Of a stretch of 64,000 bases of DNA, positions 24,201 to 36,244 are shown in pieces. The notes beneath the pieces are model-generated. The model was not told the DNA's origin. It did not search any database and saw only the letters and a list, made by a program, of their open reading frames with translations. The stretch comes from Cryptomeria japonica. Taxonomy: Eukaryota > Streptophyta > Pinopsida > Cupressales > Cupressaceae. Position 1 is the stretch's first letter. Each line of letters opens with the position of its first letter. A program made the translations under genes and the position numbers. The stretch spans positions 337,310,793-337,374,792 of the forward strand of contig NC_081408.1 of the NCBI RefSeq assembly GCF_030272615.1, in the 5' to 3' direction.

Positions 24201-24464
24201 AACCAATCATGTGGTGAGAACAGCCACTCTCAATAATCCACTCAGTGGAATTATCAAAGTGGGAGACAAGAGCTTTCTTGTCTGACACATCTTCCTTAAC
24301 TACTACAAACACAATGTCTTCATTTTCTTCATCTTTTGATTCCTCATCAGTGACACCTTCATCAACTGCTACAAAATAGTTTCTCTTGTTTCCTCCTTTG
24401 AACTTCTTGAACTTCTCTGGTTTGTCCTTATTATCTCCATTAGGACAGTTTACAGCAATGTGTC
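21259..24464 (-). pseudogene. copia1 polyprotein: protease, integrase, RT, RNase H
   Basis: The knuckle end (HIAVNCPNGDN) leads to protease 24312-23860 with WIIESGCSHHM; the catalytic Asp of the usual D-S-G is Glu here. GAG-pre-integrase and integrase follow (23823-22945) with NPLCRECQLGK, LVHTDLCDP, LRTDQGGEF and GLAERNNR, so the DDE residues are readable. RT is at 22734-21745 with [10 protein letters not shown] and [11 protein letters not shown]. RNase H is at 21658-21259 with MFTDVDWAGNVDD, IIFCDNTSAI and HFELKYHF. A direct duplication of about 20 bp at 21493-21535 (AACATATT...GCTTTGTTGT twice) breaks the RNase H frame. The element is dead. Confidence 0.85.
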
Positions 24465-26022
24465 TGGTGCAAGAGCACCAACTTTAAAAACTTGATTATC
24501 CTACTTTTTTTTATGACTCCTAAGGTGTCTTGGAATGTTTATTTCATGCTAGGAATTATTATTCTTGTTTTTGATCCATTTGTGAGGCCTAGTCCCAAGT
24601 TTGGCAATTTATGAGCCACTTGGTCAACTATGGTCAAAGGGTCATAAAACTTGATTTTTGAGTTATTTTCTTGTTTTTGGCAATAAATTGGTCCTTCATG
24701 ACCATTGGTAGGATTTAGAAAGTTATTTTTCACTTTTAAGTGCTTTTGAGCAAAAATTGTCAAAAAAAAATGTCATTGTTGTCATAACAACATTTGACAA
24801 CTTTTTGTTTGTAAGTAAATAACCTTCCCCATTGGATAATTAGTTCAAAAATTGGTTGTAACTGATGGGGGAGGCCTTCATAAGCCCTTTCAGGTGGGTG
24901 ATGAAGGATTGGATGTAAATTTTCATTTTTGAAATCAATAAAAAACCTTGTTTTCCTGCAAACAGTCACGTTTTTGCTCTTGTACGGATTTTTTTCAGAC
25001 TACTGGGAAGTTCTAACTTATGGATTCAGATTGAGGGGCCTCTTACCTTTCTTTTGCTTTTGATTTGAGGTCTCTAAGTGCTCTGGTTCGAAAGTTATTG
25101 CATTTTTTCTAAAAACAGTTTTGAAACTCTCATAACCCTAGGGGTTTGACCACTTTTTGCATTGCCTCTCATGTCCACTGTATAAAAATTATAAAAATTG
25201 GTGGAATGAGAGGTTTGTATATATATTCAATGATTCTGGAAGAAATTTGCAGGTTGGAAGATGTTTTTGGCTTTTTCCTTTGATTTTTAGGTTGGCATCC
25301 TCATGTGACAACCTAGTTTTCAAATGCAAAATTGGTGATAAAACAAAATAGGGGTTGAACCAATGCAAAAACTCATGGATTTGGTCAATTGGGGTGTGGA
25401 CAGCACTTTCCCAATTGGTGACACACTCTGATCCATCAATTTTCATGCACTTCCTTCACAAACCCACCTATCTAAGCCTTAATTAGGCCTACTTGATTGG
25501 GAAGGGCAGCAGGTCTCCTTTGCTTTCCAGACTTCCTCCTTTTGGATTTAGACCTTTCTCAATAAAGGGTATTTGGATATCCATTTTGTTTTGTTGTTCA
25601 TTTGCAAGTTTGCAAAGTTGCTTTGTTAAGTTCTCTTGAGTAAGGCTACAAGGATTTTGGGGTTTTACAAAGGAACCTTGTTGAATTGATCACTTTGTTG
25701 TGTCACCACACCTGGAGCATGTTTGTATGGGAATTTGAACCCACCTTGACCATTTGGTTTGATCCCTACTCACTGTTTTGTCAAAATTCCAACTTGAAGC
25801 CAAGTTTGGTGCTTAGCCGGTTTGAGTAGGCTTGAGAAATTTTCAACTTTTGATCCCAAGATCTTGTCAATGTTATCCTTGGGGTCCAGAATGTTGTTTA
25901 TGATTTATTGAAGAGTGATTTGAAGGTGTAAGTCTGGTTGGTAGAGTGTTTTGGGTTTCCTTGGTGGCCTATTGTGACAATTTTGTCTTGAATTACACTC
26001 ACCTAGCCTAGCACTTGCATCA
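24465..26022. mobile_element. Solo LTR inserted in the copia1 Gag zinc knuckle
   Basis: 1558 bp with TG...CA ends and imperfect inverted ends (TGGTGCAAGAGC at the left, TGATGCAAGTGC as reverse complement of the right). It is flanked by a 5-bp duplication GTGTC (24460-24464 and 26023-26027). Removing it with one GTGTC restores the knuckle reading CFSCNRIGH-IAVNC on the minus strand. It has no coding capacity, no polypurine tract or primer-binding site inside, and no second copy in the window. This is the product expected from LTR-LTR recombination. Its own orientation cannot be told. Confidence 0.88.
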
Positions 26023-26170
26023 GTGTCCTATCCTATTACAAGAGAAGCATTTCAAAGGAATCTTACCTCCGTATTTACCGGTTCCCTTAGGAAGTCTCTT
26101 GGCAAGAAGAGCTTCAAATTCCATCAGGATCTCCTCATCATCCATTTCCCTGCCTTGTCTTGGTTCACAA
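26023..26170 (-). pseudogene. copia1 Gag fragment before the solo LTR
   Basis: Minus strand REMDDEEILMEFEALLAKR, KGTGKYGGKIPLKCFSCNRIGH: the basic stretch and first half of a CCHC knuckle typical of copia Gag. Upstream of about 26170 the reading frame only looks open by chance, because gypsy2 RNase H is encoded there in another frame. Confidence 0.8.
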
Positions 26171-29100
26171 TTGGTACTTGCTTCTTTTCGGGTATGTGAG
26201 CTTTGCATCCTTCAACGGGGTGCTCATGAATGCAATCGGGTTCTCGTCTCTTTCTTCACTCCTTTGTGTGAGGATAGTCGCACATGTATATTAAGAGGCA
26301 AATGAATACAGGTAGAAGGGCTTCATGTAGTCAGGACTGATTATTACTGGAGCCTCTGTAATTGCTGACTTTATTTCCTCGAATGCTCTCTTCGTTGGTG
26401 TCGTCCATTCTATTTTCGCGTCTTTCTTTAACATCTCATTCAATGGTCTAACTATCTCAGCAAATCCTATGATAAATTTTCTGACAAAATTGATCTTGCC
26501 AAAGAATGATTTAAGCTCTTTCTTACTGCCTGGCAGATTAATGGTTGATATAGCCTTTACTCTATCAGGATCAATGGAAATACCCTTTTCTGATATGACA
26601 TGGCCTAGCAATTTTCCTTCCGTTACTCCAAATAGGCATTTTTTAGGATTGAGGGAAACACCATATCTTCTACATCTCTGGAAAACCTTTCTTAAATCAT
26701 CCACATGATCTTCCCTTCTCCTAGAAAAGACTGTGATATCATCCATGTATATGATAATGCATTTCCCTATCAAGTCCCTGAAAGCGATATCCATAGCTCT
26801 CTTAAATGTGGCGTCAACATTGATTAGTCCAAAAGGCATTCTTTTATATGAAAATGTTCCCCACTTGGTAGTGAAAGCAGTCTTCAATCAATCCTTAGGT
26901 TCTACTAACACTTGATTATAACCTAAATATCCATCCAGAAATGACATCATTTGTGATCCGTTAATATTTTGTAACACTTCGTCTAGTGATGGCAGTGGAT
27001 AACTATCCTTCTCTGAAGCTCGGTTGAGATTCCTGAAGTCGACACATAGTCTGATCTCTCCATTCTTTTTCCTAATAGGGACCAGGTTGGCGACCCACAT
27101 TGAATGTCTTATTGGAATGATAATTTTGGCTGAGAGCAACTTTTTAACCTCTTGATATATCAATGGTTCCAATAAGGGATTAACCGGCCTTTTTCTTTGT
27201 CTGAATGGTTTGCTTCCTGATTTCAAAGGGATTGTATGAGTGATGGTTGCAGTGTCATAGGTTTTGAGATCTCCATAGCTCCAAGCAATGACATCTGGGA
27301 AATCCCTTACATTTTTCAATATACCTTCTCTTTCCTGCAAAGTACAGGCCTTTCCGATGAGGACATTTTTAATTTCTTTGTTGTCACCAACATTGATGGT
27401 GTCACATGCATTTCCTTCCATGCTATGGCCTTTCACCTCCCTTAATTTGTTAGGATCAAAGATTCTCTCTAATTCCACCATTCCCTTTGGGATATTGTTT
27501 GTTTTTAAATTCAAAACTCCTTCTGCATCCAGTTTTTCTCCTTCCACTTCCTCTTCATCGACTATTTGGGCTAAGAAGACATTTGTGTTAGTCAAGAAAT
27601 CCAATATGTGCTTGTCGTCTTCAAAGACCTAAAATTTGGTGATGATATCAGGGACTGAAGATACTGGGGTCAACTCTACTATGAACTTCTTCAATCCTTC
27701 CATTGCAAGTGGAACCAAAGAGCTCGCAGCTTGAGCAAGGGAATTGGCCACCTGATTCTGATGTATGTATATGGACTTAATATTGAAGGCATCAAAACTT
27801 TCAATGAGATCCCAAACTTGGTTTCGGTACCTAGTCAACCTTTTGTCATGGCACACATACTGCCTCCTGCTTTGCCTTATTACTATTTCTAAATCTCCAT
27901 AAACCTGCAGTATTTTAGCCTTCTTTCTGATGGCTAGCAATTACCCATGATTAAAGGATTCATATTTAGCAACATTATTAGTGCATGGGAATTGTAATCT
28001 ATGGGCAGCGAGGTAGGTTTCTCGTGACGGACTGGTCAGTTTAAAGCCAACTCTCGATCCTTGTTTGGATTTAGATCCATCGAATCTTAGTGTCCAAATT
28101 AGATTCTCCCAGTCTTCCGACTCTTCGTCCTCTTGGCTTTCTTCTGACACATTTGATAGAATTTCTTCTTCTGAGGAATTGTCAACTTCTGGGGCTTCAA
28201 TTTCTTCTACAGTCAATGATTGTGGGACCCTCTTGTATACTTGTTCTAATACAGTCTTGCACATAGAACAAGATAATTTTGAATGGACAACATTATGTAT
28301 CCTACACCATTTGCAGAGGAGCAGATCTCGAACAGATGCTAAGTTGCCAAGCTGCATACTTTGTTGCACATTCTTGTGGACAAATTTTCTAAAGTTCTCA
28401 AACATTCCATCATCATCTTGGTTGGATCCTTGATCACTTTCTACAATAACTTATGTAGATTCCATCACCTCTTGTTTACTACCCCTCTCTTGCAGATCCT
28501 GTATCATCAAGAGCTCTTCTACTTTAGGTTTGTATCTCCCCAAATCAGTTTCTAAGAATAGGACCTCATTATCTTCTCCATACTCGATTATCATGAGCCT
28601 CAATCTTGGAGTACTGTCGATTTTCATCTGGATTGGAACTCCTTTCCAGGGTAGCCACATATGTGCAAAGTCTGTTGATAAATATCCATTCAACTTTCGT
28701 GACCAATCTCTACTCAGAAGCATACCATATGTGTCAGGTATATCCACGACTGATAGTTTATGAAATTTTGGACCCTTGGGTCTGCTGCTAACTGCATGTG
28801 GATATTGTTCAATTCTCCCATGACTGGAACCTCTCTCTTGTCCAACTGAGTGACTTTCCTTCTGGTGGGTGCAGGAGTTATACCTAATTTCTGACAGACA
28901 GCCAAGGGCATTACATTACTAGAAGCTCCTGAATCATATAGACAGTTGTGCAATAGTTTTCCAAAGATTCTGAGTAATAGCAAGAATGGGGTTGGGTCAT
29001 CTTTTCCTTGACAAAGAATTGAGGAGTCCTCTTTATGTTCTTGATTCTTTATTTCATTGACCTTTGGATTGCCACTTTTCTAAAGTTTCTTCCTTTGAAT

Positions 29101-31264
29101 TTTCTGCTTTCTTTGAAGACTTCCCTTTCTTTATTGCATCCTTCTTAGTAGCAATCCATTTTTCAAGAAGGATCTGGCTTGAAGTGAGGCTTTCTTTGAT
29201 AGTGGGTTGGATTTTCTTGACATCGCCTCTTTTAAGTAATATGTTTCCTTCTAACATATCCTCCTTTTTGGTTGGAAAGGATACTATCTAGACCATACAT
29301 TTGTCCTCCTCCAACTGCTGCTTGTTATCAACTTCATCTTGAATCACATTGATAGTGGTTTGAGTATTATTGGTTGCTTGTTTGGAAGTATTCTGACTAT
29401 TTGGCCTCACTGTGCTTGTGTCATTTAGGCTATTGATCATGGTGTCTTTAATTTCTGACACTTTTAGCAACTCATAGAGCGGCAGGCTAATCTTAACCTT
29501 TTTGAGTTCTTCCAATACAAGCATAGCAAGCCTTTTCATTTCATCTCTTGGAGGAGGAGGAGCATTCCTTTGTCTATACTCTTGTGCATCTTGCAGATAA
29601 TTCAGGGTATTACTAGCCTTTAGATCTGGAGGAGTTGAAAAGTTGTTTGGAGGAATGGATGTTGTCAGAGGTTCCTGATTTCTCTGATTTCTTTGGTATA
29701 CCCTCAAACCTATGCCTCCTGAGGATTGGTGGAATACTTCTTTTATCCCTTCGACCAAGACACTATTATTCAAGGGCAGGAAATAATATTTTGAGTCTTC
29801 AATAGGTTCATTTGTTGAAGCAGGTGGGAATTGGGAACCAGGAGGTACCATTGGTCCATTAGCTGATTCTGGAGGAAATCTTCCATTTTGAGCCTGATTG
29901 TTCTCCCCTTTTGGTGAATGGTTGTAACTTTCCATGACCATGGCTTGATCATATCGAGTGGTAGGGACCATTTCATATCATGTTGTAGGAGGGTTTTTAG
30001 GTGCATCATTTCTACGCATCTCCTGCTGAAATATGTCAGCTACAATATTGAATTCAGGACACTGAAATTCAAAATGTTGGTTTGTATTATGAAGTCTAAA
30101 CTAGCTGGATAAGGCTGCCTCTCCTAGAAACACATTACTGGTAGGATGATTTTCTTGATTTTGTGAACTTGATAGGTTGTCTAGTGGTGTCACCACATTT
30201 CCGTTATTAGGAGTCGTATTCCATGTTCTCCTTTGGAAGCCTTGATTGTTGTTTCTAAAACCTTGATTATTGTTTCCTTGAAAGTTTTGATTGTTCACTT
30301 GTTGTCCCTGATTAATTCTTTGCATGCTTTGCATTTGGTTATTTTGATTCCTCAAGTGGGTCACCTCAGTTGATAACTTCTTGACTTGTTCAATCAATTC
30401 TTTCATTTCATCCTTTTCTTCTCGTGTTCTTGAAGAGTTTGTTGCATTTTGCAGGTACACAGGTTGTGTTGGTTGGGCTTGTGAAAGTGCAACTCCAAGA
30501 TGAAGCACCAATTGGTTTGACGGTTGCACGCTAGGATATGTTGCTTGCGGAACTGGATTCATGACAGGGGTTTGATGTGCCAAAGCCTAACTAACTGCTT
30601 GAATTTGGTTCAGTGTTGCAGTAGGTCCCATATGAAGTAGCAGCCCAGTAATGTTTTGCCCCATGTGCTTACTGACTTCAATAGCTTTTGCATATGCTGC
30701 ATTTAAATCATTTGGAATAAGATAGGCTCTTACAAACATAGCAATGAAATGATCTAAAACTCCATAATAAATTTCCCTGGGATCAGTGATGAGATATGGA
30801 TGTCACAACATCGTGTAAGCTCTATGGAACCTATTATTGAAAGAAGTGATAGTCTAATGTTATCTCCTTCTGATCTCAACAAATTGCCTATATAACTCAG
30901 CAGGTGTGGTTGGAATGCCAAACTTTGCAATAAATGTATCTTTCATTGCATCCCATGTTTTGATTGACCCTGTTGGTAGATGAATGAACCAGAAGTATGC
31001 TTCTTCTCCTAATGAATAGGGAAAAAGTCTACAAGATACATCTTTGTATTCAACTCGCCTGTTGCAAAGAAGGTCTTCGAACATTTTGATATGATCTTCT
31101 GTTGTACAATTGAAATCATTCGTGTTGAACTTAGGACAGAAATTCTCCAGATTCTTAGGTATATCATGATAAACTTCAAATTCTAATGGTGATGGATTAT
31201 CGATCATCCATGTAGCATTGTTGAGTGCATAAGCAGGAGGAGGAGGAGGAGCATTGTGAGCCAT
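26165..31264 (-). pseudogene. gypsy2 polyprotein: Gag, protease, RNase H, RT, RNase H start
   Basis: All pieces except the protease core lie in one frame. Gag (31264-30860) has PSPLEFEVYHDIPKNLENF and AYFWFIHLPTGSIKTWD. The Gln/Asn-rich part (30583-30101) and a linker with KISLPLYELLKVSEIKDTM (29971-29288) follow. The protease core (28983 onward) has CLYDSGASSNVMPLAVCQKLG and is shifted by frameshifts near 29060 and 28762; it resumes VVDIPDTYGMLLSRDW. RNase H lies between protease and RT (28130-27660): LRFDGSKSKQGSRVG, FPCTNNVAKYE and QVYGDLEIV. RT (27604-26291): IAWSYGDLKTYD, VDFRNLNRASEKDSYPLPS and IIIYMDDITVFS. A second, ordinary RNase H starts YSFAS, then ENPIAFMSTPLKDAKLTYP. Stops include 27941, 27629, 26888 and 26291. 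Confidence 0.88.
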
Positions 31265-31941
31265 CGTGCTCCCCGAAGGTTGGAAACTTGGTTGACAACT
31301 TGATGAACTGACCTGGCTTATTGGTTGAGAAATGGCCTAGATACTTGCCTGAATTGCAACCTGTACTTGTTCTTGAAGTGATGGAGCTTGTAATAAATCA
31401 GAATTACCATCTACCCTTGATTCAGGTTCTCTTGAAGTATTTTCTCTCTTAGCCCGTTTCGATCTTGAAGTGAACTGAAGTTCGGTCAGATTTGTTGTGC
31501 TTGGTGTAGACCTCAATATCCTTTGGTGCTTTTCGGGCGAGAAAGAACCAATACGATCCAGCGCAAAGATCTTTCTTTTGAGGATTACTGCAGGTTCCTT
31601 TGGTTACAAAGTTCCCTGGTGGTAGCTCTTTGACGTTCTTCAACTCTATTTTCTTCTTATTCCAAAAGAATTCTAACTCTAGTATACTCATCTTCACTTC
31701 TCCTCAGGTTCCATGCCAGGTCATTCAATCCAGAAATAATATCTTCTTGAATGTTGCCTATCTCCAAATTGGGTTGCACTACCTCGTTCGATCCTCTATG
31801 TGGCAATACCATAGTGATACATGTTCATCTCAAATTTTGTTGAATTTCTTTTGAGGTGGGATTTTCTAGATAGTATTGTTCCTCTTGATGATCAAACTTT
31901 TGTATAGAAAAGTAGGTTGGCCCTCCTTCTAGAGCCAAATT
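31265..31941 (-). other. gypsy2 leader with primer-binding site
   Basis: Directly after the LTR end (CATCAACA) the minus strand reads AATT then TGGCTCTAGAAGGAGGG (31937-31921), a plausible tRNA primer-binding site starting with the required TGG; the tRNA is not identified. The rest of the leader has no convincing frame. Confidence 0.55.
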
Positions 31942-33015
31942 TGTTGATGTGTCTTTTATACATGACCAAACACAAAATAAAATAACCAAAGGTATCTTAT
32001 CCTCTCTTGAATAAATCTCCCCGAATGTTGAAGATTTCACAAAAGGATCAATCGGAGAAACTCCAAGGTTCTATTATGTAGGTTCTCTACTCATGGATAA
32101 GCACCAGTGGTCATTGTGTTTGTTGTTTTACAAGGGGCCTTACGTACTTTTTGAGCAATCTTGCTCTTGCAACTACTTTTCAATGAGAAAATTAAATTCT
32201 CCTTATACTAACTGATGTTTCAAAAAAGGCAAAACATAACGGTTTCAAGGAGGCAATACTAAAATAATCCTAGGAATGACTAAATGAGGACTGGTCTTGA
32301 TAAAACTCTACCAATTTCAGTATTGCCAAAAGATTACAACTCTACTCAAATTGGTGCGATCTTCTAAGGGAATTTGATGATTTTTGAATCATCAATGGGA
32401 TAGATACTATCACTAATATACATATCAATATCTCCAATAATTATTGAACTCTTAAACAATCTTAATATCTCCAGTTGACCACACAAGGCGTGCTTACAAT
32501 CAGTAAGGAGCTAGTGGTTTGGACTATGAGTTTTACCAAAGATCAAACACAACATTCTTCCTTCAATCTAATTCTAAAACTTAAGTACTATCTCTACTAA
32601 GAGTGATTCAAGAAGATAAACAACCATGAAAATAGCCAGAAGGATTGCAATAAAACACCATAGCTTCAATATTTCATTGATCTCATAGCAAAATAAAACA
32701 ACAATTGTTCAACTTTCTTTCTTCACTACTACTTTCTCTATTTCTAACAATCTTAATCTTTTTCTCTCTTTTCTCCAATTCTAACCCCCTAGAATGAATT
32801 GAGTGAGGGTTTATATAACACTCTCAAATACAATGAACGGCCTGGATCTAAAGAAGATCAAAGGCTGAGATTTTAACACCTAAAGCTTAATTAGTGTTTG
32901 TTACAAAAAGATCCCATTTAGATAAACATTATCAATCCATAGCTAATAGAAATTGGCAAAAATAACGAGGAAACATAGCCCAATGGGAATAAAGTTTCCA
33001 CATCATCTTACAACA
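31942..33015 (-). repeat. 5' LTR of gypsy2
   Basis: 1074 bp on the minus strand from TGTTGTAAGATG to GACACATCAACA, with TGTTG/CAACA inverted ends. A TATA box (TTATATAA, 32811-32818) lies about 200 bp inside. The upstream gene reads in frame to the first base outside the LTR (KENKILDEK), supporting the boundary. Confidence 0.7.
32811..32818 (-). promoter_or_regulatory. TATA box in the gypsy2 LTR
   Basis: TTATATAA followed on the minus strand by ACCCTCACTC, in a position suited to the U3 promoter of this LTR. Confidence 0.5.
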
Positions 33016-34745
33016 ACTTCTCATCTAGAATTTTGTTCTCTTTTATATGTTCTTTTATGGCATATTCAATGAATCTGGATGAAATCCCCTCAATCTCAGC
33101 AATGGGAATCTCATGCACATTCTTCATTCATTCTTCCAAATGAAGGACTTGATCAAAAGCTGCGAGAAGGGTCATCTCCCATCCAAGCTCTAGCTCTTTT
33201 GTTTTCTCGATCAGGAACATAGTAGCATATATCTGATCTCGCTGCTTTTCTGTGACCATGTTTTCCTCTTTGCAAAATATAATCTTGATCCTATCTTCCA
33301 ATTCTTGGACATCCACATCTATTTTGATTTCTATCCTTCTATCAAGGATTGTACATAATACATGAAACACCTTATCCTGAATAGGATGGATAGTGCCCTC
33401 AACTCGGCTGCATCTAGTATTGATGTCTTCAAAAAGAACTTCCTTCATTTGGAGCAAAGTTGACCATTGTAGAAGGTTATGAGTTCCTCCATTCATTATC
33501 TTCTCTTGTGCTAAAACCTTCATTGGCATCTTTCTTATCACTTGGAAGACTGGGGTGACAATGTCTCTAGTGTGAGTGAGTGCATCTACAGTTATCAATA
33601 GATTATGAATGTTCTCAAGGACTTGGAAAGCCCGATGGACTGTCTTCATCATTCTTGTTACAAATTCAATGGCTACCTTGTAAGATTCATCAATCCAAGA
33701 ACTCATGAGTTGGGTTAAGTTCTTCATCCTTTCTACCTCATTTATTGATTCAGGAGGAAGTGCATGCAAAGGTGACATTGTTGGATCATGTTGCCTTAAT
33801 GGTTAATTAAGGTGGCTAAAATAATTTCTCCAAGCGCTAACCTCTTATTCTTTTCCATTTCTTCTTTAAGTTTGTCATTAAGTGCTCTCACTGAATCAGT
33901 TGCTTCTTCCATGGCCTGCTCGAAGGTAAGTGGACCAAGATCAAATGTCTCTAAATCATATTCCTCTGCCATAATCTCATCCTCATACTTGTCCACTACT
34001 GGTGTGGCTACCTGTATCTTCTTGGATCCTGCATCATCTCTCATTACCTTTGACATCTTTGTAGCCTTCTTCTTTTCGATTTCTTCTTGGGAATTTCCTA
34101 TGAGACTTTCCAAATCAAATACTTGTTCTTCCTCTTCAACTACAACTACCTTTGTTAGTCTTTCTTTTAGCCAATATGGAATGGAAGACTTTCTTTCCCT
34201 TACTTGTATTTCCTTAGGCAAAGGTTTATCGTCTCTGAAAGGACATGTTGCTTCATCATCATTCTTTTCTTCTTGTTGTTGATTAGCACCAACCTGGAGA
34301 GGAAGAGATTGACTTGATGAGTGTTGAGGTGTTCGTCCTTTGCCTTGTTTATCATTCTACACCATGGATTCCATAGACTCATCAACTTCATACACTATCT
34401 CTCCTTGATCCTCTCCTTCACTTAGCTCCTTTTCATGTCTAGAAGAAGTACTCAGAGGACGATTAGGATTCACCTTTTGTTTCTTCTTGGAGGGTTCTCT
34501 CTTCTCAGGTCCTTCTTTTCTCTTCAACTCTTTGGAATGAGAAGTACTCTCACTCACACTTGCTTCTCCTTATTTTGTTCTTGTTTCTAGGGTGAATGTC
34601 ATGGCTATATTCTACTCCTTAAATTTTTTATGATGTGCATCCACCCATCTGCGAGTGCAATTTAAACAAGGGTCCATCAATGCTCTTAGGTCTACATCTT
34701 TTTGCTCATTCCAATCTATCTTCACTTCTTTATCTTCCTTCTCAT

Positions 34746-35417
34746 TGTAAAGTTATTTCAATTTTAATTAAAGAACAAGTTATGAACTATGAATGCTATA
34801 TATGGATATGAGGAATTATGTCAATGTCTAATAAATCTGATTTTTATCTGCAGGTATGAAGGAGAGAGATCATTTAATATTTTTCTATGTCTTCTCCAAA
34901 TGAATTCAATTGCCATATATATTATTTAGGTAACCGGTCAATTGGTGTATTGACCGGTCATGCCTTTTAGGCATGACCGATCAATGCACCCATTGATCGG
35001 TGCCTTTACAATTATACCATTAACACAATGCTGATTATCAGTTCAAAAACCCCCGATAGCATATTGTAATATCATAATATAATGACTGATCAATTTAATG
35101 AATCGGTTAAAAAAAACACTGATGATTAAAAGTGCACGATGAATATAATCCAACTGGTGCATTTGTTAACCAATGTTAATGCCAAATGAAGCGGTGTATT
35201 CATTAAACCCGATAACAAATATGCTCGATATAATTAAGCCCAATAACAGATGTGAATCGGTGCCAATGTTTATGCATCCGATAGCAAGTATGTATCAGCG
35301 AATTTAACCCGATAACTTATAGCATTTAATATAAATCAGACATGAAGCATGTAGATAAATAACAGAACAAGGAAGGTTAGGAAGATCTTATCTTGCATAA
35401 GCTACCATGCATTAACA
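34746..35417 (-). repeat. 3' LTR of copia2
   Basis: 672 bp, TG...CA ends, partner at 40276-40947. It carries a strong hairpin at 34949-34985 and several CCGAT/ACCGGT words. Confidence 0.93.
34949..34985. repeat. Hairpin in the copia2 LTR
   Basis: Two 16-nt arms (ATTGACCGGTCATGCC and GGCATGACCGATCAAT) around a 5-nt TTTTA loop with a single mismatch. The 5' LTR copy has a changed left arm and right arm (GACCAGTC, GACCAATC). Confidence 0.85.
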
Positions 35418-35431
35418 CTCCCTCTTAGCTT
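35418..35431 (-). other. Polypurine tract of copia2
   Basis: AAGCTAAGAGGGAG on the minus strand directly before TGTTAATGC of the 3' LTR. Confidence 0.75.
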
Positions 35432-36244
35432 TGGAAGATAAGGCAACCTGCATCACATTTCCTTTTCATAACTAAGATGATGTCAGTCAGCAAAAATCAT
35501 TTATACATGAGAAGTACCATCAAGACATATGATACAAAATAGAAGAACATCACTTGAGCATGTGACATAAAGTATTATTATTATTTTTTTATTTTATTTT
35601 TTTTTTATTTATTTTTTTTTTTTTAAATTTAAAAATAAGAGAATCATCACCTGATCATGTGAGAAATCACCAAAACATGTGATCTGTAAGATTCATCAAG
35701 ATATCACCTAGCACATGATATCAGTATTGCCTAACATGCAATACTTAAGGATAAGTCTATGAGAAAGGTTAGTTTCTCATCATATCCAAGTTGTGATAAG
35801 TGCAATAACATTTATAAATGTTTATCACAACATAGTCATGGCACATCCATGACTTACCAGAGATCCAACATGATCAATGGTTGAGATATCACCTACACGT
35901 GATATCAGTATTGCCTAACACGCAATACAAGGATAACCATATGAGAAGTGCTTAAGTTCTCATCATATCCAAGTTGTGATAATGCAATAACATTTGTACA
36001 AATGTTGTATCACAACATAGTCATGGCACATCCATGACTTACCAGTGATCCAACATGATTACTGGTTTGACTATCATAAGATTGTCACCTTATGATGTCT
36101 ACATACAAGTGTTCAGTATCTGAGAGATCGTCACCTCTTAGATATGAACACAGGTGGCAAGAAGCCAAGAGATAGTCCAAACATGACAAAGAAGTTTACA
36201 CCTTAAACATCTTAAATATATGAAAGTATAGATTACAAAGTAGA
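35432..36244 (-). other. copia2 3' untranslated region
   Basis: No reading frame. It contains an A/T homopolymer-rich stretch (35576-35640, purine-rich on the element's strand) and a 185-bp tandem duplication (35701-36070). Confidence 0.7.
35701..36070. repeat. 185-bp tandem duplication
   Basis: ATATCACCTA starts at 35701 and 35886. Both copies run through TCAGTATTGCCTAACA, TCATCATATCCAAGTTGTGA and CATAGTCATGGCACATCC with scattered differences and small indels. Inside each, AACATTT(A/G)TA and its flanks form a short hairpin ending in TATCACAACATAG. Confidence 0.85.

Larger units (their letters stand above)
19468..26170 (-). mobile_element. copia1: minus-strand Ty1/copia element, 5'-truncated
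   Basis: On the minus strand: Gag end with zinc knuckle (~26170-26023 and 24464-24320), protease, integrase, RT, RNase H, polypurine tract and 3' LTR (~19468-20918). The solo LTR 24465-26022 splits the knuckle. The 5' end, including 5' LTR, primer-binding site and most of Gag, is cut off at a junction with gypsy2 near 26170. Because both elements are truncated at this point, it is a deletion or rearrangement breakpoint rather than a simple insertion. Confidence 0.85.
26165..33015 (-). mobile_element. gypsy2: minus-strand Ty3/gypsy element with two RNase H domains, 3'-truncated
   Basis: 5' LTR (31942-33015), primer-binding site, leader, and a Gag-PR-RNaseH-RT-RNaseH reading frame that is cut at about 26165, before integrase. 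It inserted in the same orientation into the unrecognised gene at 33016, whose frame runs right up to the LTR edge. The 3' half, including the 3' LTR, is lost at the junction with copia1, so no target duplication can be shown. Confidence 0.85.

Noticed and set aside
26165-26208. Start of the minus-strand frame at 26208 as copia Gag
   Set aside because: The first residues are a shifted reading of gypsy2 RNase H (PLKDAKLTYP). True copia sequence begins near 26170.
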